Of a stretch of DNA of 30,705 nucleotides, positions 1 to 5,641 are shown one piece after another. The notes under the pieces were generated by a model. That model saw only the letters and a list, made by a program, of their open reading frames with translations, ran no database searches and was not told the DNA's origin. This stretch comes from Candidatus Delongbacteria bacterium (GTDB taxonomy: Bacteria; UBA4055): contig JAFGVM010000035.1 of the NCBI GenBank assembly GCA_016937995.1, forward strand, positions 1-30,705, given 5' to 3'. The stretch's first letter is position 1. Every line of letters starts with the position of its first letter. The position numbers were made by a program, and so were the translations under genes.

Positions 1-165
1 AAAGTATCTTTCTGTTCTGCAGTTTTTTATCACTGGTTCGATAAAGGTATTCCGTACTTCTGGAAGCCTTTTGCATTTTTTGATCTTGGATTCATGATCC
101 TCTTTTTCTGGGCTTTTGCTGTCTTAAAAAGGGAAAGAAGAGAAAAACCGAGGTTGGAAATTTAA
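1..165 (+). CDS. C-terminal end of a membrane protein (5' truncated)
   Basis: An open frame enters from the window edge and stops with TAA at 163-165, giving the last 54 residues of a protein. It contains one hydrophobic segment (about residues 25-44 of the visible part, rich in Phe, Leu and Trp) followed by a short basic tail (KREKR-like then EKPRLEI), as expected of a last membrane helix with a cytoplasmic tail. The frame has no stop and reads like coding sequence, but the family cannot be recognised from this fragment. The neighbouring selenium operon begins more than 350 bp downstream with its own leader, so there is no reason to link the two functionally. Confidence 0.6.
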   Translation, partial: KVSFCSAVFYHWFDKGIPYFWKPFAFFDLGFMILFFWAFAVLKRERREKPRLEI

Positions 166-175
166 TAATTTTTTG

Positions 176-204
176 TTGACAAATCATATATTAAAAAATA
201 AATT
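176..204 (+). promoter_or_regulatory. Possible sigma-70-like promoter far upstream of the selenium operon
   Basis: TTGACA at 176-181 is separated by 17 nt from TAAATT at 199-204. The -35 box is perfect, the -10 box matches 4 of 6 consensus positions. If used, it gives a leader of about 315 nt that includes the foldable element at 230-300. Confidence 0.35.
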
Positions 205-229
205 TGTAATATATGAAAATCTATACATA

Positions 230-300
230 CGAAAACAATACAGACTTTTTTTTAATAGGTTACAGTTGAGGTAGCTCAAAGCCTGTATTGGTGTCTTTCG
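230..300 (+). other. Nested inverted repeat; possible structured leader RNA
   Basis: Arms 236-248 and 278-290 are complementary over 13 positions with one mismatch (core CAATACAG/CTGTATTG). They are flanked by CGAAA (230-234) and TTTCG (296-300), and enclose a second small hairpin TTGAG-GTAG-CTCAA (266-279), which shares two bases with the main arm. The element sits between a TTGACA-type promoter and the yedE start, so it could be a cis-acting RNA. It could equally be a dispersed palindromic repeat. No known riboswitch class is recognised. Confidence 0.35.
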
Positions 301-369
301 TGTAAAGATTAATTTTATATATGACAAATTTTGTACTTCATCGTCATAAAATAATTTTCTGCATGATAC

Positions 370-389
370 GGGCATAAAATGTTATGCCC
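370..389. repeat. Intergenic hairpin GGGCATAA/TTATGCCC
   Basis: Perfect 8-bp inverted repeat (370-377 and 382-389) with a 4-nt loop, followed by CCTAC. It has the same design (GGGC stem, 4-nt loop, CCCC flank) as the hairpins at 7240-7259 and 7296-7315, so it probably belongs to one family of dispersed palindromes. No T-tract follows, which argues against a terminator. Confidence 0.5.
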
Positions 390-527
390 CTACAAAAATT
401 ATTTTCTTGAATTACTTTATTTCTCACGATCTAAAATCAATCTTTAATTTTCAAAAACAATTACAATCGAAATGCATTTGATCACACGAATAAATATTTT
501 ATTTTAAACTAAACTATTGGAGAAATA

Positions 528-1595
528 ATGAAAAACTTGTTCAAATCAAGAACCGGGATAATAATCGCAGGTTCTATAATCGGAATCATTGCTGCATTGT
601 TGCAATACTTTGGAAATCCTGCTAATATGGGATTTTGTATCGCATGTTTTGAAAGAGATATAGCAGGGGCTATAGGACTTCACAGAGCTGCAGTTGTACA
701 ATATATCAGACCTGAGATCATTGGTATAATGATCGGAGCATTAGTTATCTCAATGATCAAAGGTGAATTCAGACCAAGAGGAGGTTCATCTACAATTATC
801 AGATTCTTTCTTGGTGTTTTCGCTATGATAGGAGCTCTTGTATTCCTTGGATGTCCCTGGAGAGCTTTTATCAGATTAGCAGGAGGTGACCTAAACGCAA
901 TTACCGGTCTTATTGGGTTAGTAGTCGGTATTGGTATCGGATCGTATTTTATTAAAAAAGGTTATAGTCTTGGGAGAAGTCACAAACAATCTGTAGCCAC
1001 AGGTTATATCATGCCTGTTTTAATGTTGGTATTGTTCCTGATGCTTGTTTTCGGTTTTTCAAAGCTTTTGCTGAGTGAGAAAGGACCAGGTGCTTTGCAT
1101 GCTCCAATTTATATAAGTATAATTGCAGGAATAATTGTAGGATGGTTAGCTCAAAGAAGCCGTTTTTGTACCATGGGATCCATCAGAGATATAATTCTTG
1201 TAAAAGATTTTCATCTTATATCGGGAGTTGGTGCATTTACAGTTGCTGTTTTTGTTCTGAATTTAATACTAGGTCAGTTCAATCCGGGATTTGATGGTCA
1301 GCCAATAGCTCATAATTTACATATCTGGAATTTTTTGGGTATGGCTCTGTCCGGTCTGGCCTTTTCTCTTGCAGGAGGATGTCCGGGAAGGCAGCTCATA
1401 CTTACAGGAGAAGGAGATACTGATTCCGGTATATTTGTACTGGGAATGATAGCCGGAGCAGCATTTTCTCATAACTTTGCTATGGCAAGTTCTCCTAAGG
1501 GCATAGGAGCATTTGGTGCATGGGGAACTATTATAGGTATCGTATTCTGTCTGGTAATAGCTATTTCAATGACTCAAAAAAGAAAAAACGCATAA
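528..1595 (+). CDS. yedE: YedE-type selenium (or sulfur) transporter, inner membrane
   Basis: Multi-pass membrane protein of 355 aa with alternating hydrophobic segments throughout, matching the YeeE/YedE family. The hallmark cysteine motifs are visible: GFCIAC (Cys37, Cys40), FLGCPWR (Cys109), SRFCTMG (Cys214) and AGGCPGRQ (Cys285). In this family such cysteines line the path of a reduced sulfur species, or in selenium loci an uncharacterised selenium compound. The start is supported by GGAG seven bases upstream of ATG 528. The next gene, a TusA-like carrier, starts 11 bp after the stop, and the class V aminotransferase and DUF3343 genes follow, the arrangement typical of YedE in selenium-utilisation loci. 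Selenium as substrate is inferred from this context; thiosulfate or another sulfur species remains possible. Confidence 0.85.
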   Translation: MKNLFKSRTGIIIAGSIIGIIAALLQYFGNPANMGFCIACFERDIAGAIGLHRAAVVQYIRPEIIGIMIGALVISMIKGEFRPRGGSSTIIRFFLGVFAMIGALVFLGCPWRAFIRLAGGDLNAITGLIGLVVGIGIGSYFIKKGYSLGRSHKQSVATGYIMPVLMLVLFLMLVFGFSKLLLSEKGPGALHAPIYISIIAGIIVGWLAQRSRFCTMGSIRDIILVKDFHLISGVGAFTVAVFVLNLILGQFNPGFDGQPIAHNLHIWNFLGMALSGLAFSLAGGCPGRQLILTGEGDTDSGIFVLGMIAGAAFSHNFAMASSPKGIGAFGAWGTIIGIVFCLVIAISMTQKRKNA

Positions 1596-1606
1596 AGGAG
1601 ATAAAA

Positions 1607-1816
1607 ATGGAAACTATTGATACTAGAGGACTTTCATGTCCTCAACCTGTAATAATGGTCACTCGTGCTATAAGTGACGGGAAAGCTGAATTTGAGATAT
1701 TAGCAGATACTGAATGTTCGTACGAGAATGTAACCAGATTACTTGAAAGTAAGAAATATAAATTTGAGATTGAAGAGAAAGAAGATTATAAATTGATAAA
1801 AGCAAAGAATGGGTAA
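1607..1816 (+). CDS. TusA/SirA-like sulfur or selenium carrier (YedF N-terminal type)
   Basis: A 69-aa protein consisting only of a TusA-like fold. The signature DTRGLSCPQP lies at residues 5-14, with the carrier Cys at position 11 in a CPxP motif. Family members carry sulfur or selenium as a persulfide/perselenide on this Cys. The start is ATG 1607, preceded by AAGGAG (1595-1600). A longer frame opening at 1520 lies inside yedE and lacks family similarity, so it is rejected. Full-length YedF proteins carry a second DsrE-like domain (about 200 aa in total), which is absent here. The gene lies between the transporter and a cysteine-desulfurase-like enzyme, its likely donor or partner. Confidence 0.85.
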   Translation: METIDTRGLSCPQPVIMVTRAISDGKAEFEILADTECSYENVTRLLESKKYKFEIEEKEDYKLIKAKNG

Positions 1817-1820
1817 TAAG

Positions 1821-2969
1821 ATGAATAATATTATCTATTTTGATAATGCTGCTACTTCGTTTCCCAAACCTCCATCAGTAACACAAGCAGTGGTGGAATA
1901 TATGACAGAGTACGGTGCAAATCCGGGCAGATCAGGTCATAAACTTTCAGTCAGAGCAGGAGAGACTGTCTTCAGGACCCGTAAGAAACTTGCAGAATTT
2001 TTCGGAGTGAAAAATCCTATGAGGGTGATCTTCGGTTCAAATGCAACAGATTCTCTGAACCTTGCGATAAAAGGAGTTCTGAAGCAGGGAGATCATGTAA
2101 TTACTTCATCTATGGAGCATAACAGCACGATAAGACCTTTAAAGAAAATGGAAGAGAACGGAATTATATCTCTTACAATTCTGAAAGGAGACGAAAAGGG
2201 TAAGATATCTGTTCATGAAATAGATGATGCGATTTTAAAGAATACTGCAGTAGTTGTTGTTAATCATATGTCTAATGTTTCAGGAACTGTTCAACCTATA
2301 AATGAGATAGGTGAAAGATGCCGTTTTAAAGGTATAATGCTTATAGTTGATTGTGCTCAGTCAGCTGGCATAATTCCTATAGATATGAACAGGGATAATA
2401 TAGACATAATTGCTTTTGCCGGACATAAGGGTCTATATGGTCCTACAGGTACAGGTGGTATGGTGATCTCAGATTCATTTGAATTCAGTAGGATAAAATC
2501 TCTGAAAGAAGGAGGAACGGGAAGTCTGTCAGACAGAGAGTATCAACCGGATTTCCTTCCTGATAAATTTGAAAGCGGGACATTGAACGTAGCCGGGATT
2601 GCAGGACTTGGAGCAGGAATTGATTTTATAAACATATATAACGATGGGATCACAGGTATTATTAAGCATAAGAAAGAACTGCAGGATTATTTTCTCACAT
2701 CTGCTAAAAATATCAATGGTATCAAATTCTATTACTCAGATGAAGGTCCCGGTGTAGTATCTTTTACAATTGACGGGATGTCAGTGTCAGAAATAACTAC
2801 TGAACTTTCAGAAAAATACTGTATAATGAGCAGACAGGGTCTACACTGTGCTCCTCTGGCACATAAAAGGATCGGTACTTTTCCTGAAGGTACTGTAAGA
2901 TTCGGTTTCAGTATTTTCAATACCAAGGAACAGATTGATAAAACAGTGAAAGCTTTGAAAGAAATGTAG
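1821..2969 (+). CDS. Class V aminotransferase, cysteine desulfurase / selenocysteine lyase type
   Basis: PLP-dependent enzyme resembling the family described from the Enterococcus selenium locus (EF2568 type). Numbering from ATG 1821: N-terminal YFDNAATSFPKPP, PLP-contacting His in SMEHNS (about H100), Asp in VDCAQS (about D177), Schiff-base Lys in FAGHKGLYGPTG (K203), and a C-terminal catalytic Cys in RQGLHCAPLAHK (C343). Predicted reaction: removal of S or Se from (seleno)cysteine to give alanine and an enzyme-bound per(seleno)sulfide. ATG 1809 would overlap the carrier gene by 8 bp and add four residues. I prefer 1821 because family members begin just before YFDNAAT and GGGTAA lies upstream. 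The order transporter-carrier-lyase-DUF3343 suggests delivery of selenium for selenophosphate synthesis, but selD is not in the window. Confidence 0.85.
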   Translation: MNNIIYFDNAATSFPKPPSVTQAVVEYMTEYGANPGRSGHKLSVRAGETVFRTRKKLAEFFGVKNPMRVIFGSNATDSLNLAIKGVLKQGDHVITSSMEHNSTIRPLKKMEENGIISLTILKGDEKGKISVHEIDDAILKNTAVVVVNHMSNVSGTVQPINEIGERCRFKGIMLIVDCAQSAGIIPIDMNRDNIDIIAFAGHKGLYGPTGTGGMVISDSFEFSRIKSLKEGGTGSLSDREYQPDFLPDKFESGTLNVAGIAGLGAGIDFINIYNDGITGIIKHKKELQDYFLTSAKNINGIKFYYSDEGPGVVSFTIDGMSVSEITTELSEKYCIMSRQGLHCAPLAHKRIGTFPEGTVRFGFSIFNTKEQIDKTVKALKEM

Positions 2970-2979
2970 GAGGTGTAAA

Positions 2980-3201
2980 ATGTCTGAATTTTCAGTTATA
3001 CTTTTTCATTCCAGCAACTATGCAATGTGGACAAAGGATATTCTTTCAGAAAACGATCTCGATTGCAAAATGATCTCTGTACCTAGAGATCTTAGTTCAG
3101 ACTGCGGTTATTGTGTTAAATTTCTAACAGCAGAAAAGGAACAAGTGGAACTGTTTCTTGAAAAAAATGAGATCGAATTCGATAAAATCGTTGATGTATA
3201 A
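2980..3201 (+). CDS. DUF3343 protein, putative selenium/sulfur carrier
   Basis: Small 73-aa protein matching DUF3343: a ferredoxin-like beta-alpha-beta pattern, N-terminal short beta strand (FSVILFHSSNYAMW), a VPRDLSSDCGYC segment with a CxxC pair (Cys42/Cys45 by count), and an acidic C terminus. The family is annotated as a putative Se/S carrier because it co-occurs with YedE, YedF and EF2568-like genes, exactly the neighbours seen here. A near-perfect Shine-Dalgarno (AGGAGGTG, 2968-2975) fixes ATG 2980. It is the last gene of the operon and is followed by a strong bidirectional terminator. Confidence 0.8.
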   Translation: MSEFSVILFHSSNYAMWTKDILSENDLDCKMISVPRDLSSDCGYCVKFLTAEKEQVELFLEKNEIEFDKIVDV

Positions 3202-3213
3202 TCATAAAAAGAA

Positions 3214-3243
3214 AAAAGACCGTTCATATGTAAACGGTCTTTT
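3214..3243. terminator. Bidirectional rho-independent terminator
   Basis: Perfect 11-bp stem AAAAGACCGTT (3214-3224) / AACGGTCTTTT (3233-3243) with an 8-nt loop. The A-tract on one side and T-tract on the other let it work in both directions, between the convergent DUF3343 gene (plus) and the secreted peptidase-like gene (minus). Confidence 0.85.
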
Positions 3244-3261
3244 CTTGATCACAATTGAATT

Positions 3262-4485
3262 TTATTTCGAATCTGATGAAACGATGTAATAGAATAATTT
3301 TGCTTCACTTGATGCAATAATATACTGATTTGTTCCGACCGATGCCTCTAATGTAAAAGATCCATAAGGATCATCTGAGGAGTAAACATTGTAACTTGTT
3401 GCTCCTGTTGGGTACCAAGTTAGTACTACATTTGCACCATCAAAAATAATTTCAACATTTTCAGGTGTAGTCAAAGGTGGTGCCTGTAAATGGATAACAG
3501 ATACAGCATAATGATCCATACCCGAATAGCTGCCGCCCCACTCCATTTGTTCTCCACCCACAGTTCTATCCTGAGTCCATGTATTTCTAAGGTATACTTT
3601 AGGATGTGCTTCATCAGTATTATCATATCCGTATCCGAGCATTGAATGACCTACGACATTTATCAGAACAGGATTTCCGTTATCAATTTCATTTTTATAA
3701 TCTGCAAATGTATAACCTGATGTAATACCATTGTAGCCTAAAATATACTGGCTGAAATTATCTATAACCGTTACACCACATGCTTCATAGAATAATCTAA
3801 TACCGTGGCATCCATCCCTGTCTGCAGGTTCACAGCCTGTATAATCATAAAGTGCTGTTCCGTCCTGATAATTGTAGAATGATGTCGAGCCATCTACGTT
3901 TGAATAATTATACCACTGATTTGTTCCCATAAAATCTGCTGTACATATATTATATCCAGCTTCAATCGGAGTATGTTCAGACCAGTTTTCGTAATAAGGA
4001 TCTCCTTCCTCAAGATAATCTATCCAGTAATCATCTGCATGACCTTTTTTATCTCTAGAGTCAACGTTCTGTGCAGTTGCAGAAACCGGACATTCATTAG
4101 TCCCTGAGTGACTGGCTTGACTGTTCCATACAGCATTCGTCATTGGTTGAACACCACCGTTTGCAGGACCAGTATAAATATTGGGATAATCGGTATTGTC
4201 AAAATATCCTGCCTGCATTGCTATAGTTGTAGCACTACATCCATAACTCCAGTCATAAGAAGGAATTGAATCCAACCAAAATGTTACACCTTTAATTTTT
4301 TCTTTAGGAAGATTTTTACTTGGTTGAGGTAAAACTGCCGGTGGTCTACCGTCAATAATTGTTTCAACGATCTTTTTTCCGTTCTCGTCAATAAGTGTTT
4401 TACCGATCTTCTGCGAAAAAGAAAATGAAACAAATAACATCAAAATTACAGAAATAACGATTCTTTTATTAAATAGATTTTTCAT
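3262..4485 (-). CDS. Secreted C39-like cysteine-peptidase-type protein with Fn3-like tail
   Basis: Protein of 407 aa with a clear signal peptide (MKNLFNKR, then a hydrophobic run to about residue 24, FSFSQ). The central region looks like a papain-fold C39-like domain: candidate nucleophile Cys83 in DWSYGCSATTIAM, candidate His280 in VVGHSMLGYGYD, and Asn301 in YLRNTW as the third residue. A C-terminal fibronectin-III-like module spans about residues 319-407. No T9SS sorting domain is present, so export beyond the periplasm is unclear. ATG 4485 is supported by GGAGG just upstream on the minus strand, and a promoter lies at 4518-4546. Substrate unknown; the catalytic assignment comes from motif spacing alone. 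Confidence 0.65.
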   Translation of the reverse strand: MKNLFNKRIVISVILMLFVSFSFSQKIGKTLIDENGKKIVETIIDGRPPAVLPQPSKNLPKEKIKGVTFWLDSIPSYDWSYGCSATTIAMQAGYFDNTDYPNIYTGPANGGVQPMTNAVWNSQASHSGTNECPVSATAQNVDSRDKKGHADDYWIDYLEEGDPYYENWSEHTPIEAGYNICTADFMGTNQWYNYSNVDGSTSFYNYQDGTALYDYTGCEPADRDGCHGIRLFYEACGVTVIDNFSQYILGYNGITSGYTFADYKNEIDNGNPVLINVVGHSMLGYGYDNTDEAHPKVYLRNTWTQDRTVGGEQMEWGGSYSGMDHYAVSVIHLQAPPLTTPENVEIIFDGANVVLTWYPTGATSYNVYSSDDPYGSFTLEASVGTNQYIIASSEAKLFYYIVSSDSK

Positions 4486-4517
4486 TTATTCCTCCAGTTA
4501 TATTTGTCTTATTTTTT

Positions 4518-4546
4518 AAAATACTTATTTTATTTTTCTGTTGCAA
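4518..4546 (-). promoter_or_regulatory. Sigma-70-like promoter of the secreted peptidase-like gene
   Basis: On the minus strand TTGCAA (plus coordinates 4541-4546) is followed after 17 nt by TATTTT (plus 4518-4523). It lies 33-61 bp upstream of ATG 4485, divergent from the promoter at 4568-4596. Confidence 0.55.
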
Positions 4547-4567
4547 CAAAAAACTAACATAAAATAA

Positions 4568-4596
4568 TTGAAATATTGTAAGTTGTCTTGTATATT
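4568..4596 (+). promoter_or_regulatory. Sigma-70-like promoter of the FlaR-like kinase gene
   Basis: TTGAAA (4568-4573), 17-nt spacer, TATATT (4591-4596). Expected transcription start is near 4603, so the leader before ATG 4620 would be very short. Confidence 0.6.
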
Positions 4597-4609
4597 CAAC
4601 CCAACTTAC
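4578..4609. promoter_or_regulatory. Inverted repeat GTAAGTTG/CAACTTAC across the -10 region; possible operator
   Basis: Perfect 8-bp arms at 4578-4585 and 4602-4609 with a 16-nt spacer that contains the -10 box TATATT. The centre-to-centre distance (24 bp) is somewhat over two helical turns. Position and symmetry suit a dimeric regulator, but the binding protein is unknown and no regulator gene is adjacent. Confidence 0.35.
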
Positions 4610-4619
4610 AGGAATAAAT

Positions 4620-5141
4620 ATGAAAAGAATTCTTATCATAGGCAGCGGTGGTGCTGGGAAATCCACATTTTCAAAACAATTAGCTAAAATTCTTAATATT
4701 CCAATAATTCATTTGGATGTTCATTTCTGGAACCCGGGATGGGTAATGACAGATAGCGAAATCTGGCATAAAACAGTTGATAATCTTATACTAGGAGACA
4801 GCTGGATAATGGACGGGAATTTTAACAGTACGATCGAAAAAAGGGTAAAAAGAGCTGATACTGTATTTTATTTTGATTTTTCCAAATATAGATGTCTCTA
4901 CAATGCTATTAAAAGAATGATAATTGGTAGATATTTTTTCAAAAAAAGATCTGATATGGCTGAAGGCTGCAAAGAGAAATTTGATATGGAATTCTATAAA
5001 TGGATCTGGAATTTCAATAAAGACCACAGAGAAGAATATTATAAGATGCTTAATGATCTTAAAGCAGAGAAAAACGTATATATTATTCGCAGTTATAGAG
5101 AGAAAAAGAAAATTTTAAAGCAACTGAGAATTGAAAGTTGA
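4620..5141 (+). CDS. P-loop NTPase, FlaR/topology-modulation (adenylate-kinase-like) family
   Basis: A 173-aa adenylate-kinase-like P-loop protein. Walker A is GSGGAGKST (residues 8-16), followed by LDVHFWNPGW, a motif typical of proteins annotated as DNA topology modulation protein FlaR-related or AAA family ATPase. The middle holds a basic, aromatic region (lid-like, RMIIGRYFFKKR) and the C terminus has VYIIRSYREKKK, typical of small nucleoside/nucleotide kinases. The true substrate of this family is not established; the name FlaR comes from an early genetic study and should not be read as a proven role in supercoiling. It is monocistronic by appearance, with its own promoter and a possible operator. 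Confidence 0.75.
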   Translation: MKRILIIGSGGAGKSTFSKQLAKILNIPIIHLDVHFWNPGWVMTDSEIWHKTVDNLILGDSWIMDGNFNSTIEKRVKRADTVFYFDFSKYRCLYNAIKRMIIGRYFFKKRSDMAEGCKEKFDMEFYKWIWNFNKDHREEYYKMLNDLKAEKNVYIIRSYREKKKILKQLRIES

Positions 5142-5149
5142 TGCAATAG

Positions 5150-5170
5150 GGAACGATTTCAAACCGTTCC
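5150..5170. repeat. Hairpin GGAACG/CGTTCC with GTTTGAAAC-like centre
   Basis: Six-bp stem (5150-5155 and 5165-5170) with a partly paired ATTTCAAAC loop. The centre resembles those of the hairpins at 7336-7359 and 7378-7396. No T-tract follows on the plus strand, so it is weak as a terminator for the upstream kinase gene. Confidence 0.45.
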
Positions 5171-5320
5171 GATCAAAAAACAGAAGAAACGCGATTTATA
5201 GCATCTCTTTTTTTAAATCATTTATTATTTACTTTTTTCCATTGAAGCAAAAAGTAACAAAAAGTTCTAGGCAATCATGATCCCCTTGGCAATGTACTAC
5301 TTTTAACTGTCCCGGTCTGT

Positions 5321-5434
5321 CCCCTTACCTTATGATTGCCGAACTTAATTTTCTTCCATGACATATTAAAAGTCACACTGAGTCAATCGAAGTGTTAGAC
5401 TTTTCAATGCCGGTCAGAAAATTAATGTAAGGGG
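5321..5434. repeat. 114-bp nested inverted repeat
   Basis: Successive arms pair in order: CCCCTTAC (5321-5328) with GTAAGGGG (5427-5434), TTAATTTTC (5345-5353) with GAAAATTAA (5417-5425), TGAC (5359-5362) with GTCA (5413-5416), AAAAGTC (5368-5374) with GACTTTT (5398-5404), and CACT (5376-5379) with AGTG (5391-5394). Four to five co-linear arms suggest a decayed foldback element or a structured RNA. The inner part resembles dispersed CACTGAG...CGAAGTG repeats known from many bacteria. Confidence 0.5.
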
Positions 5435-5578
5435 TTGGCTGACGCGAGATCTGGGAATTCAAGAAATTTAGTTTTTCTAAATCTGACTTATCAATTCAAA
5501 ATTTATATTTATCTTAATAAGTTTTGCCATGTTTATAGCGAAAACTAGTCCCTAAAACCTAGCCCCTTATCCCTAATA

Positions 5579-5607
5579 TTGACATTGTCAACTATTTCGC
5601 TTATTTT
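5579..5607 (+). promoter_or_regulatory. Sigma-70-like promoter of prfC
   Basis: TTGACA (5579-5584), 17-nt spacer, TATTTT (5602-5607). The -35 box lies inside a perfect palindrome TTGACATTGTCAA (5579-5591). The TTG that would open the longest prfC frame is this -35 box, so a start there is unlikely. Confidence 0.65.
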
Positions 5608-5641
5608 TGCACCTGAATTAAATATACAGATCAAGGAAATC

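Larger units (their letters stand above)
166..527. other. 362-bp intergenic region and leader of the selenium operon
   Basis: No convincing gene. A perfect -35 hexamer TTGACA (176-181) with a weak -10 TAAATT (199-204) follows the upstream stop codon. A foldable element lies at 230-300 and a GGGCATAA/TTATGCCC hairpin at 370-389. Two weaker promoter-like pairs lie closer to yedE: TTGAAT (407-412) with TCTAAA (430-435), and TTTGAT (477-482) with TATTTT (500-505). I cannot decide which one drives the operon. A start codon at 214 opens only an 18-codon frame without a ribosome binding site. Long minus-strand frames here have no gene-like features. Confidence 0.5.
5142..5641. other. 500-bp intergenic region rich in palindromes
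   Basis: No gene is supported. The stretch holds a GGAACG/CGTTCC hairpin (5150-5170), a GGCAATCAT/ATGATTGCC inverted pair (5270-5278 and 5332-5340), a nested inverted repeat at 5321-5434, and the prfC promoter at 5579-5607. The segment around 5548-5578, with repeated CCCTAA and CCCCTTA-like words, looks like decayed repeat sequence. Confidence 0.6.

Noticed and set aside
266-290. tRNA-like sequence (GGTAGCTCAA resembles a tRNA D-arm)
   Set aside because: No anticodon arm, TTCRANNC T-arm or acceptor stem follows.
184-375. 63-aa minus-strand frame
   Set aside because: It spans inverted repeats, has no ribosome binding site and no recognisable domain.
1520-1606. Extended start of the TusA-like gene inside yedE
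   Set aside because: The first 29 residues are a frame-shifted reading of yedE without family similarity. AAGGAG precedes ATG 1607.
5150-5170. Terminator of the FlaR-like kinase gene
   Set aside because: The 6-bp stem is followed by GATCAAAAAA, not a T-tract, so I list it only as a repeat.
5579-5641. TTG start of prfC adding 21 residues
   Set aside because: The TTG is the -35 box of a good promoter, and the extension has no family similarity. ATG 5642 has a ribosome binding site.
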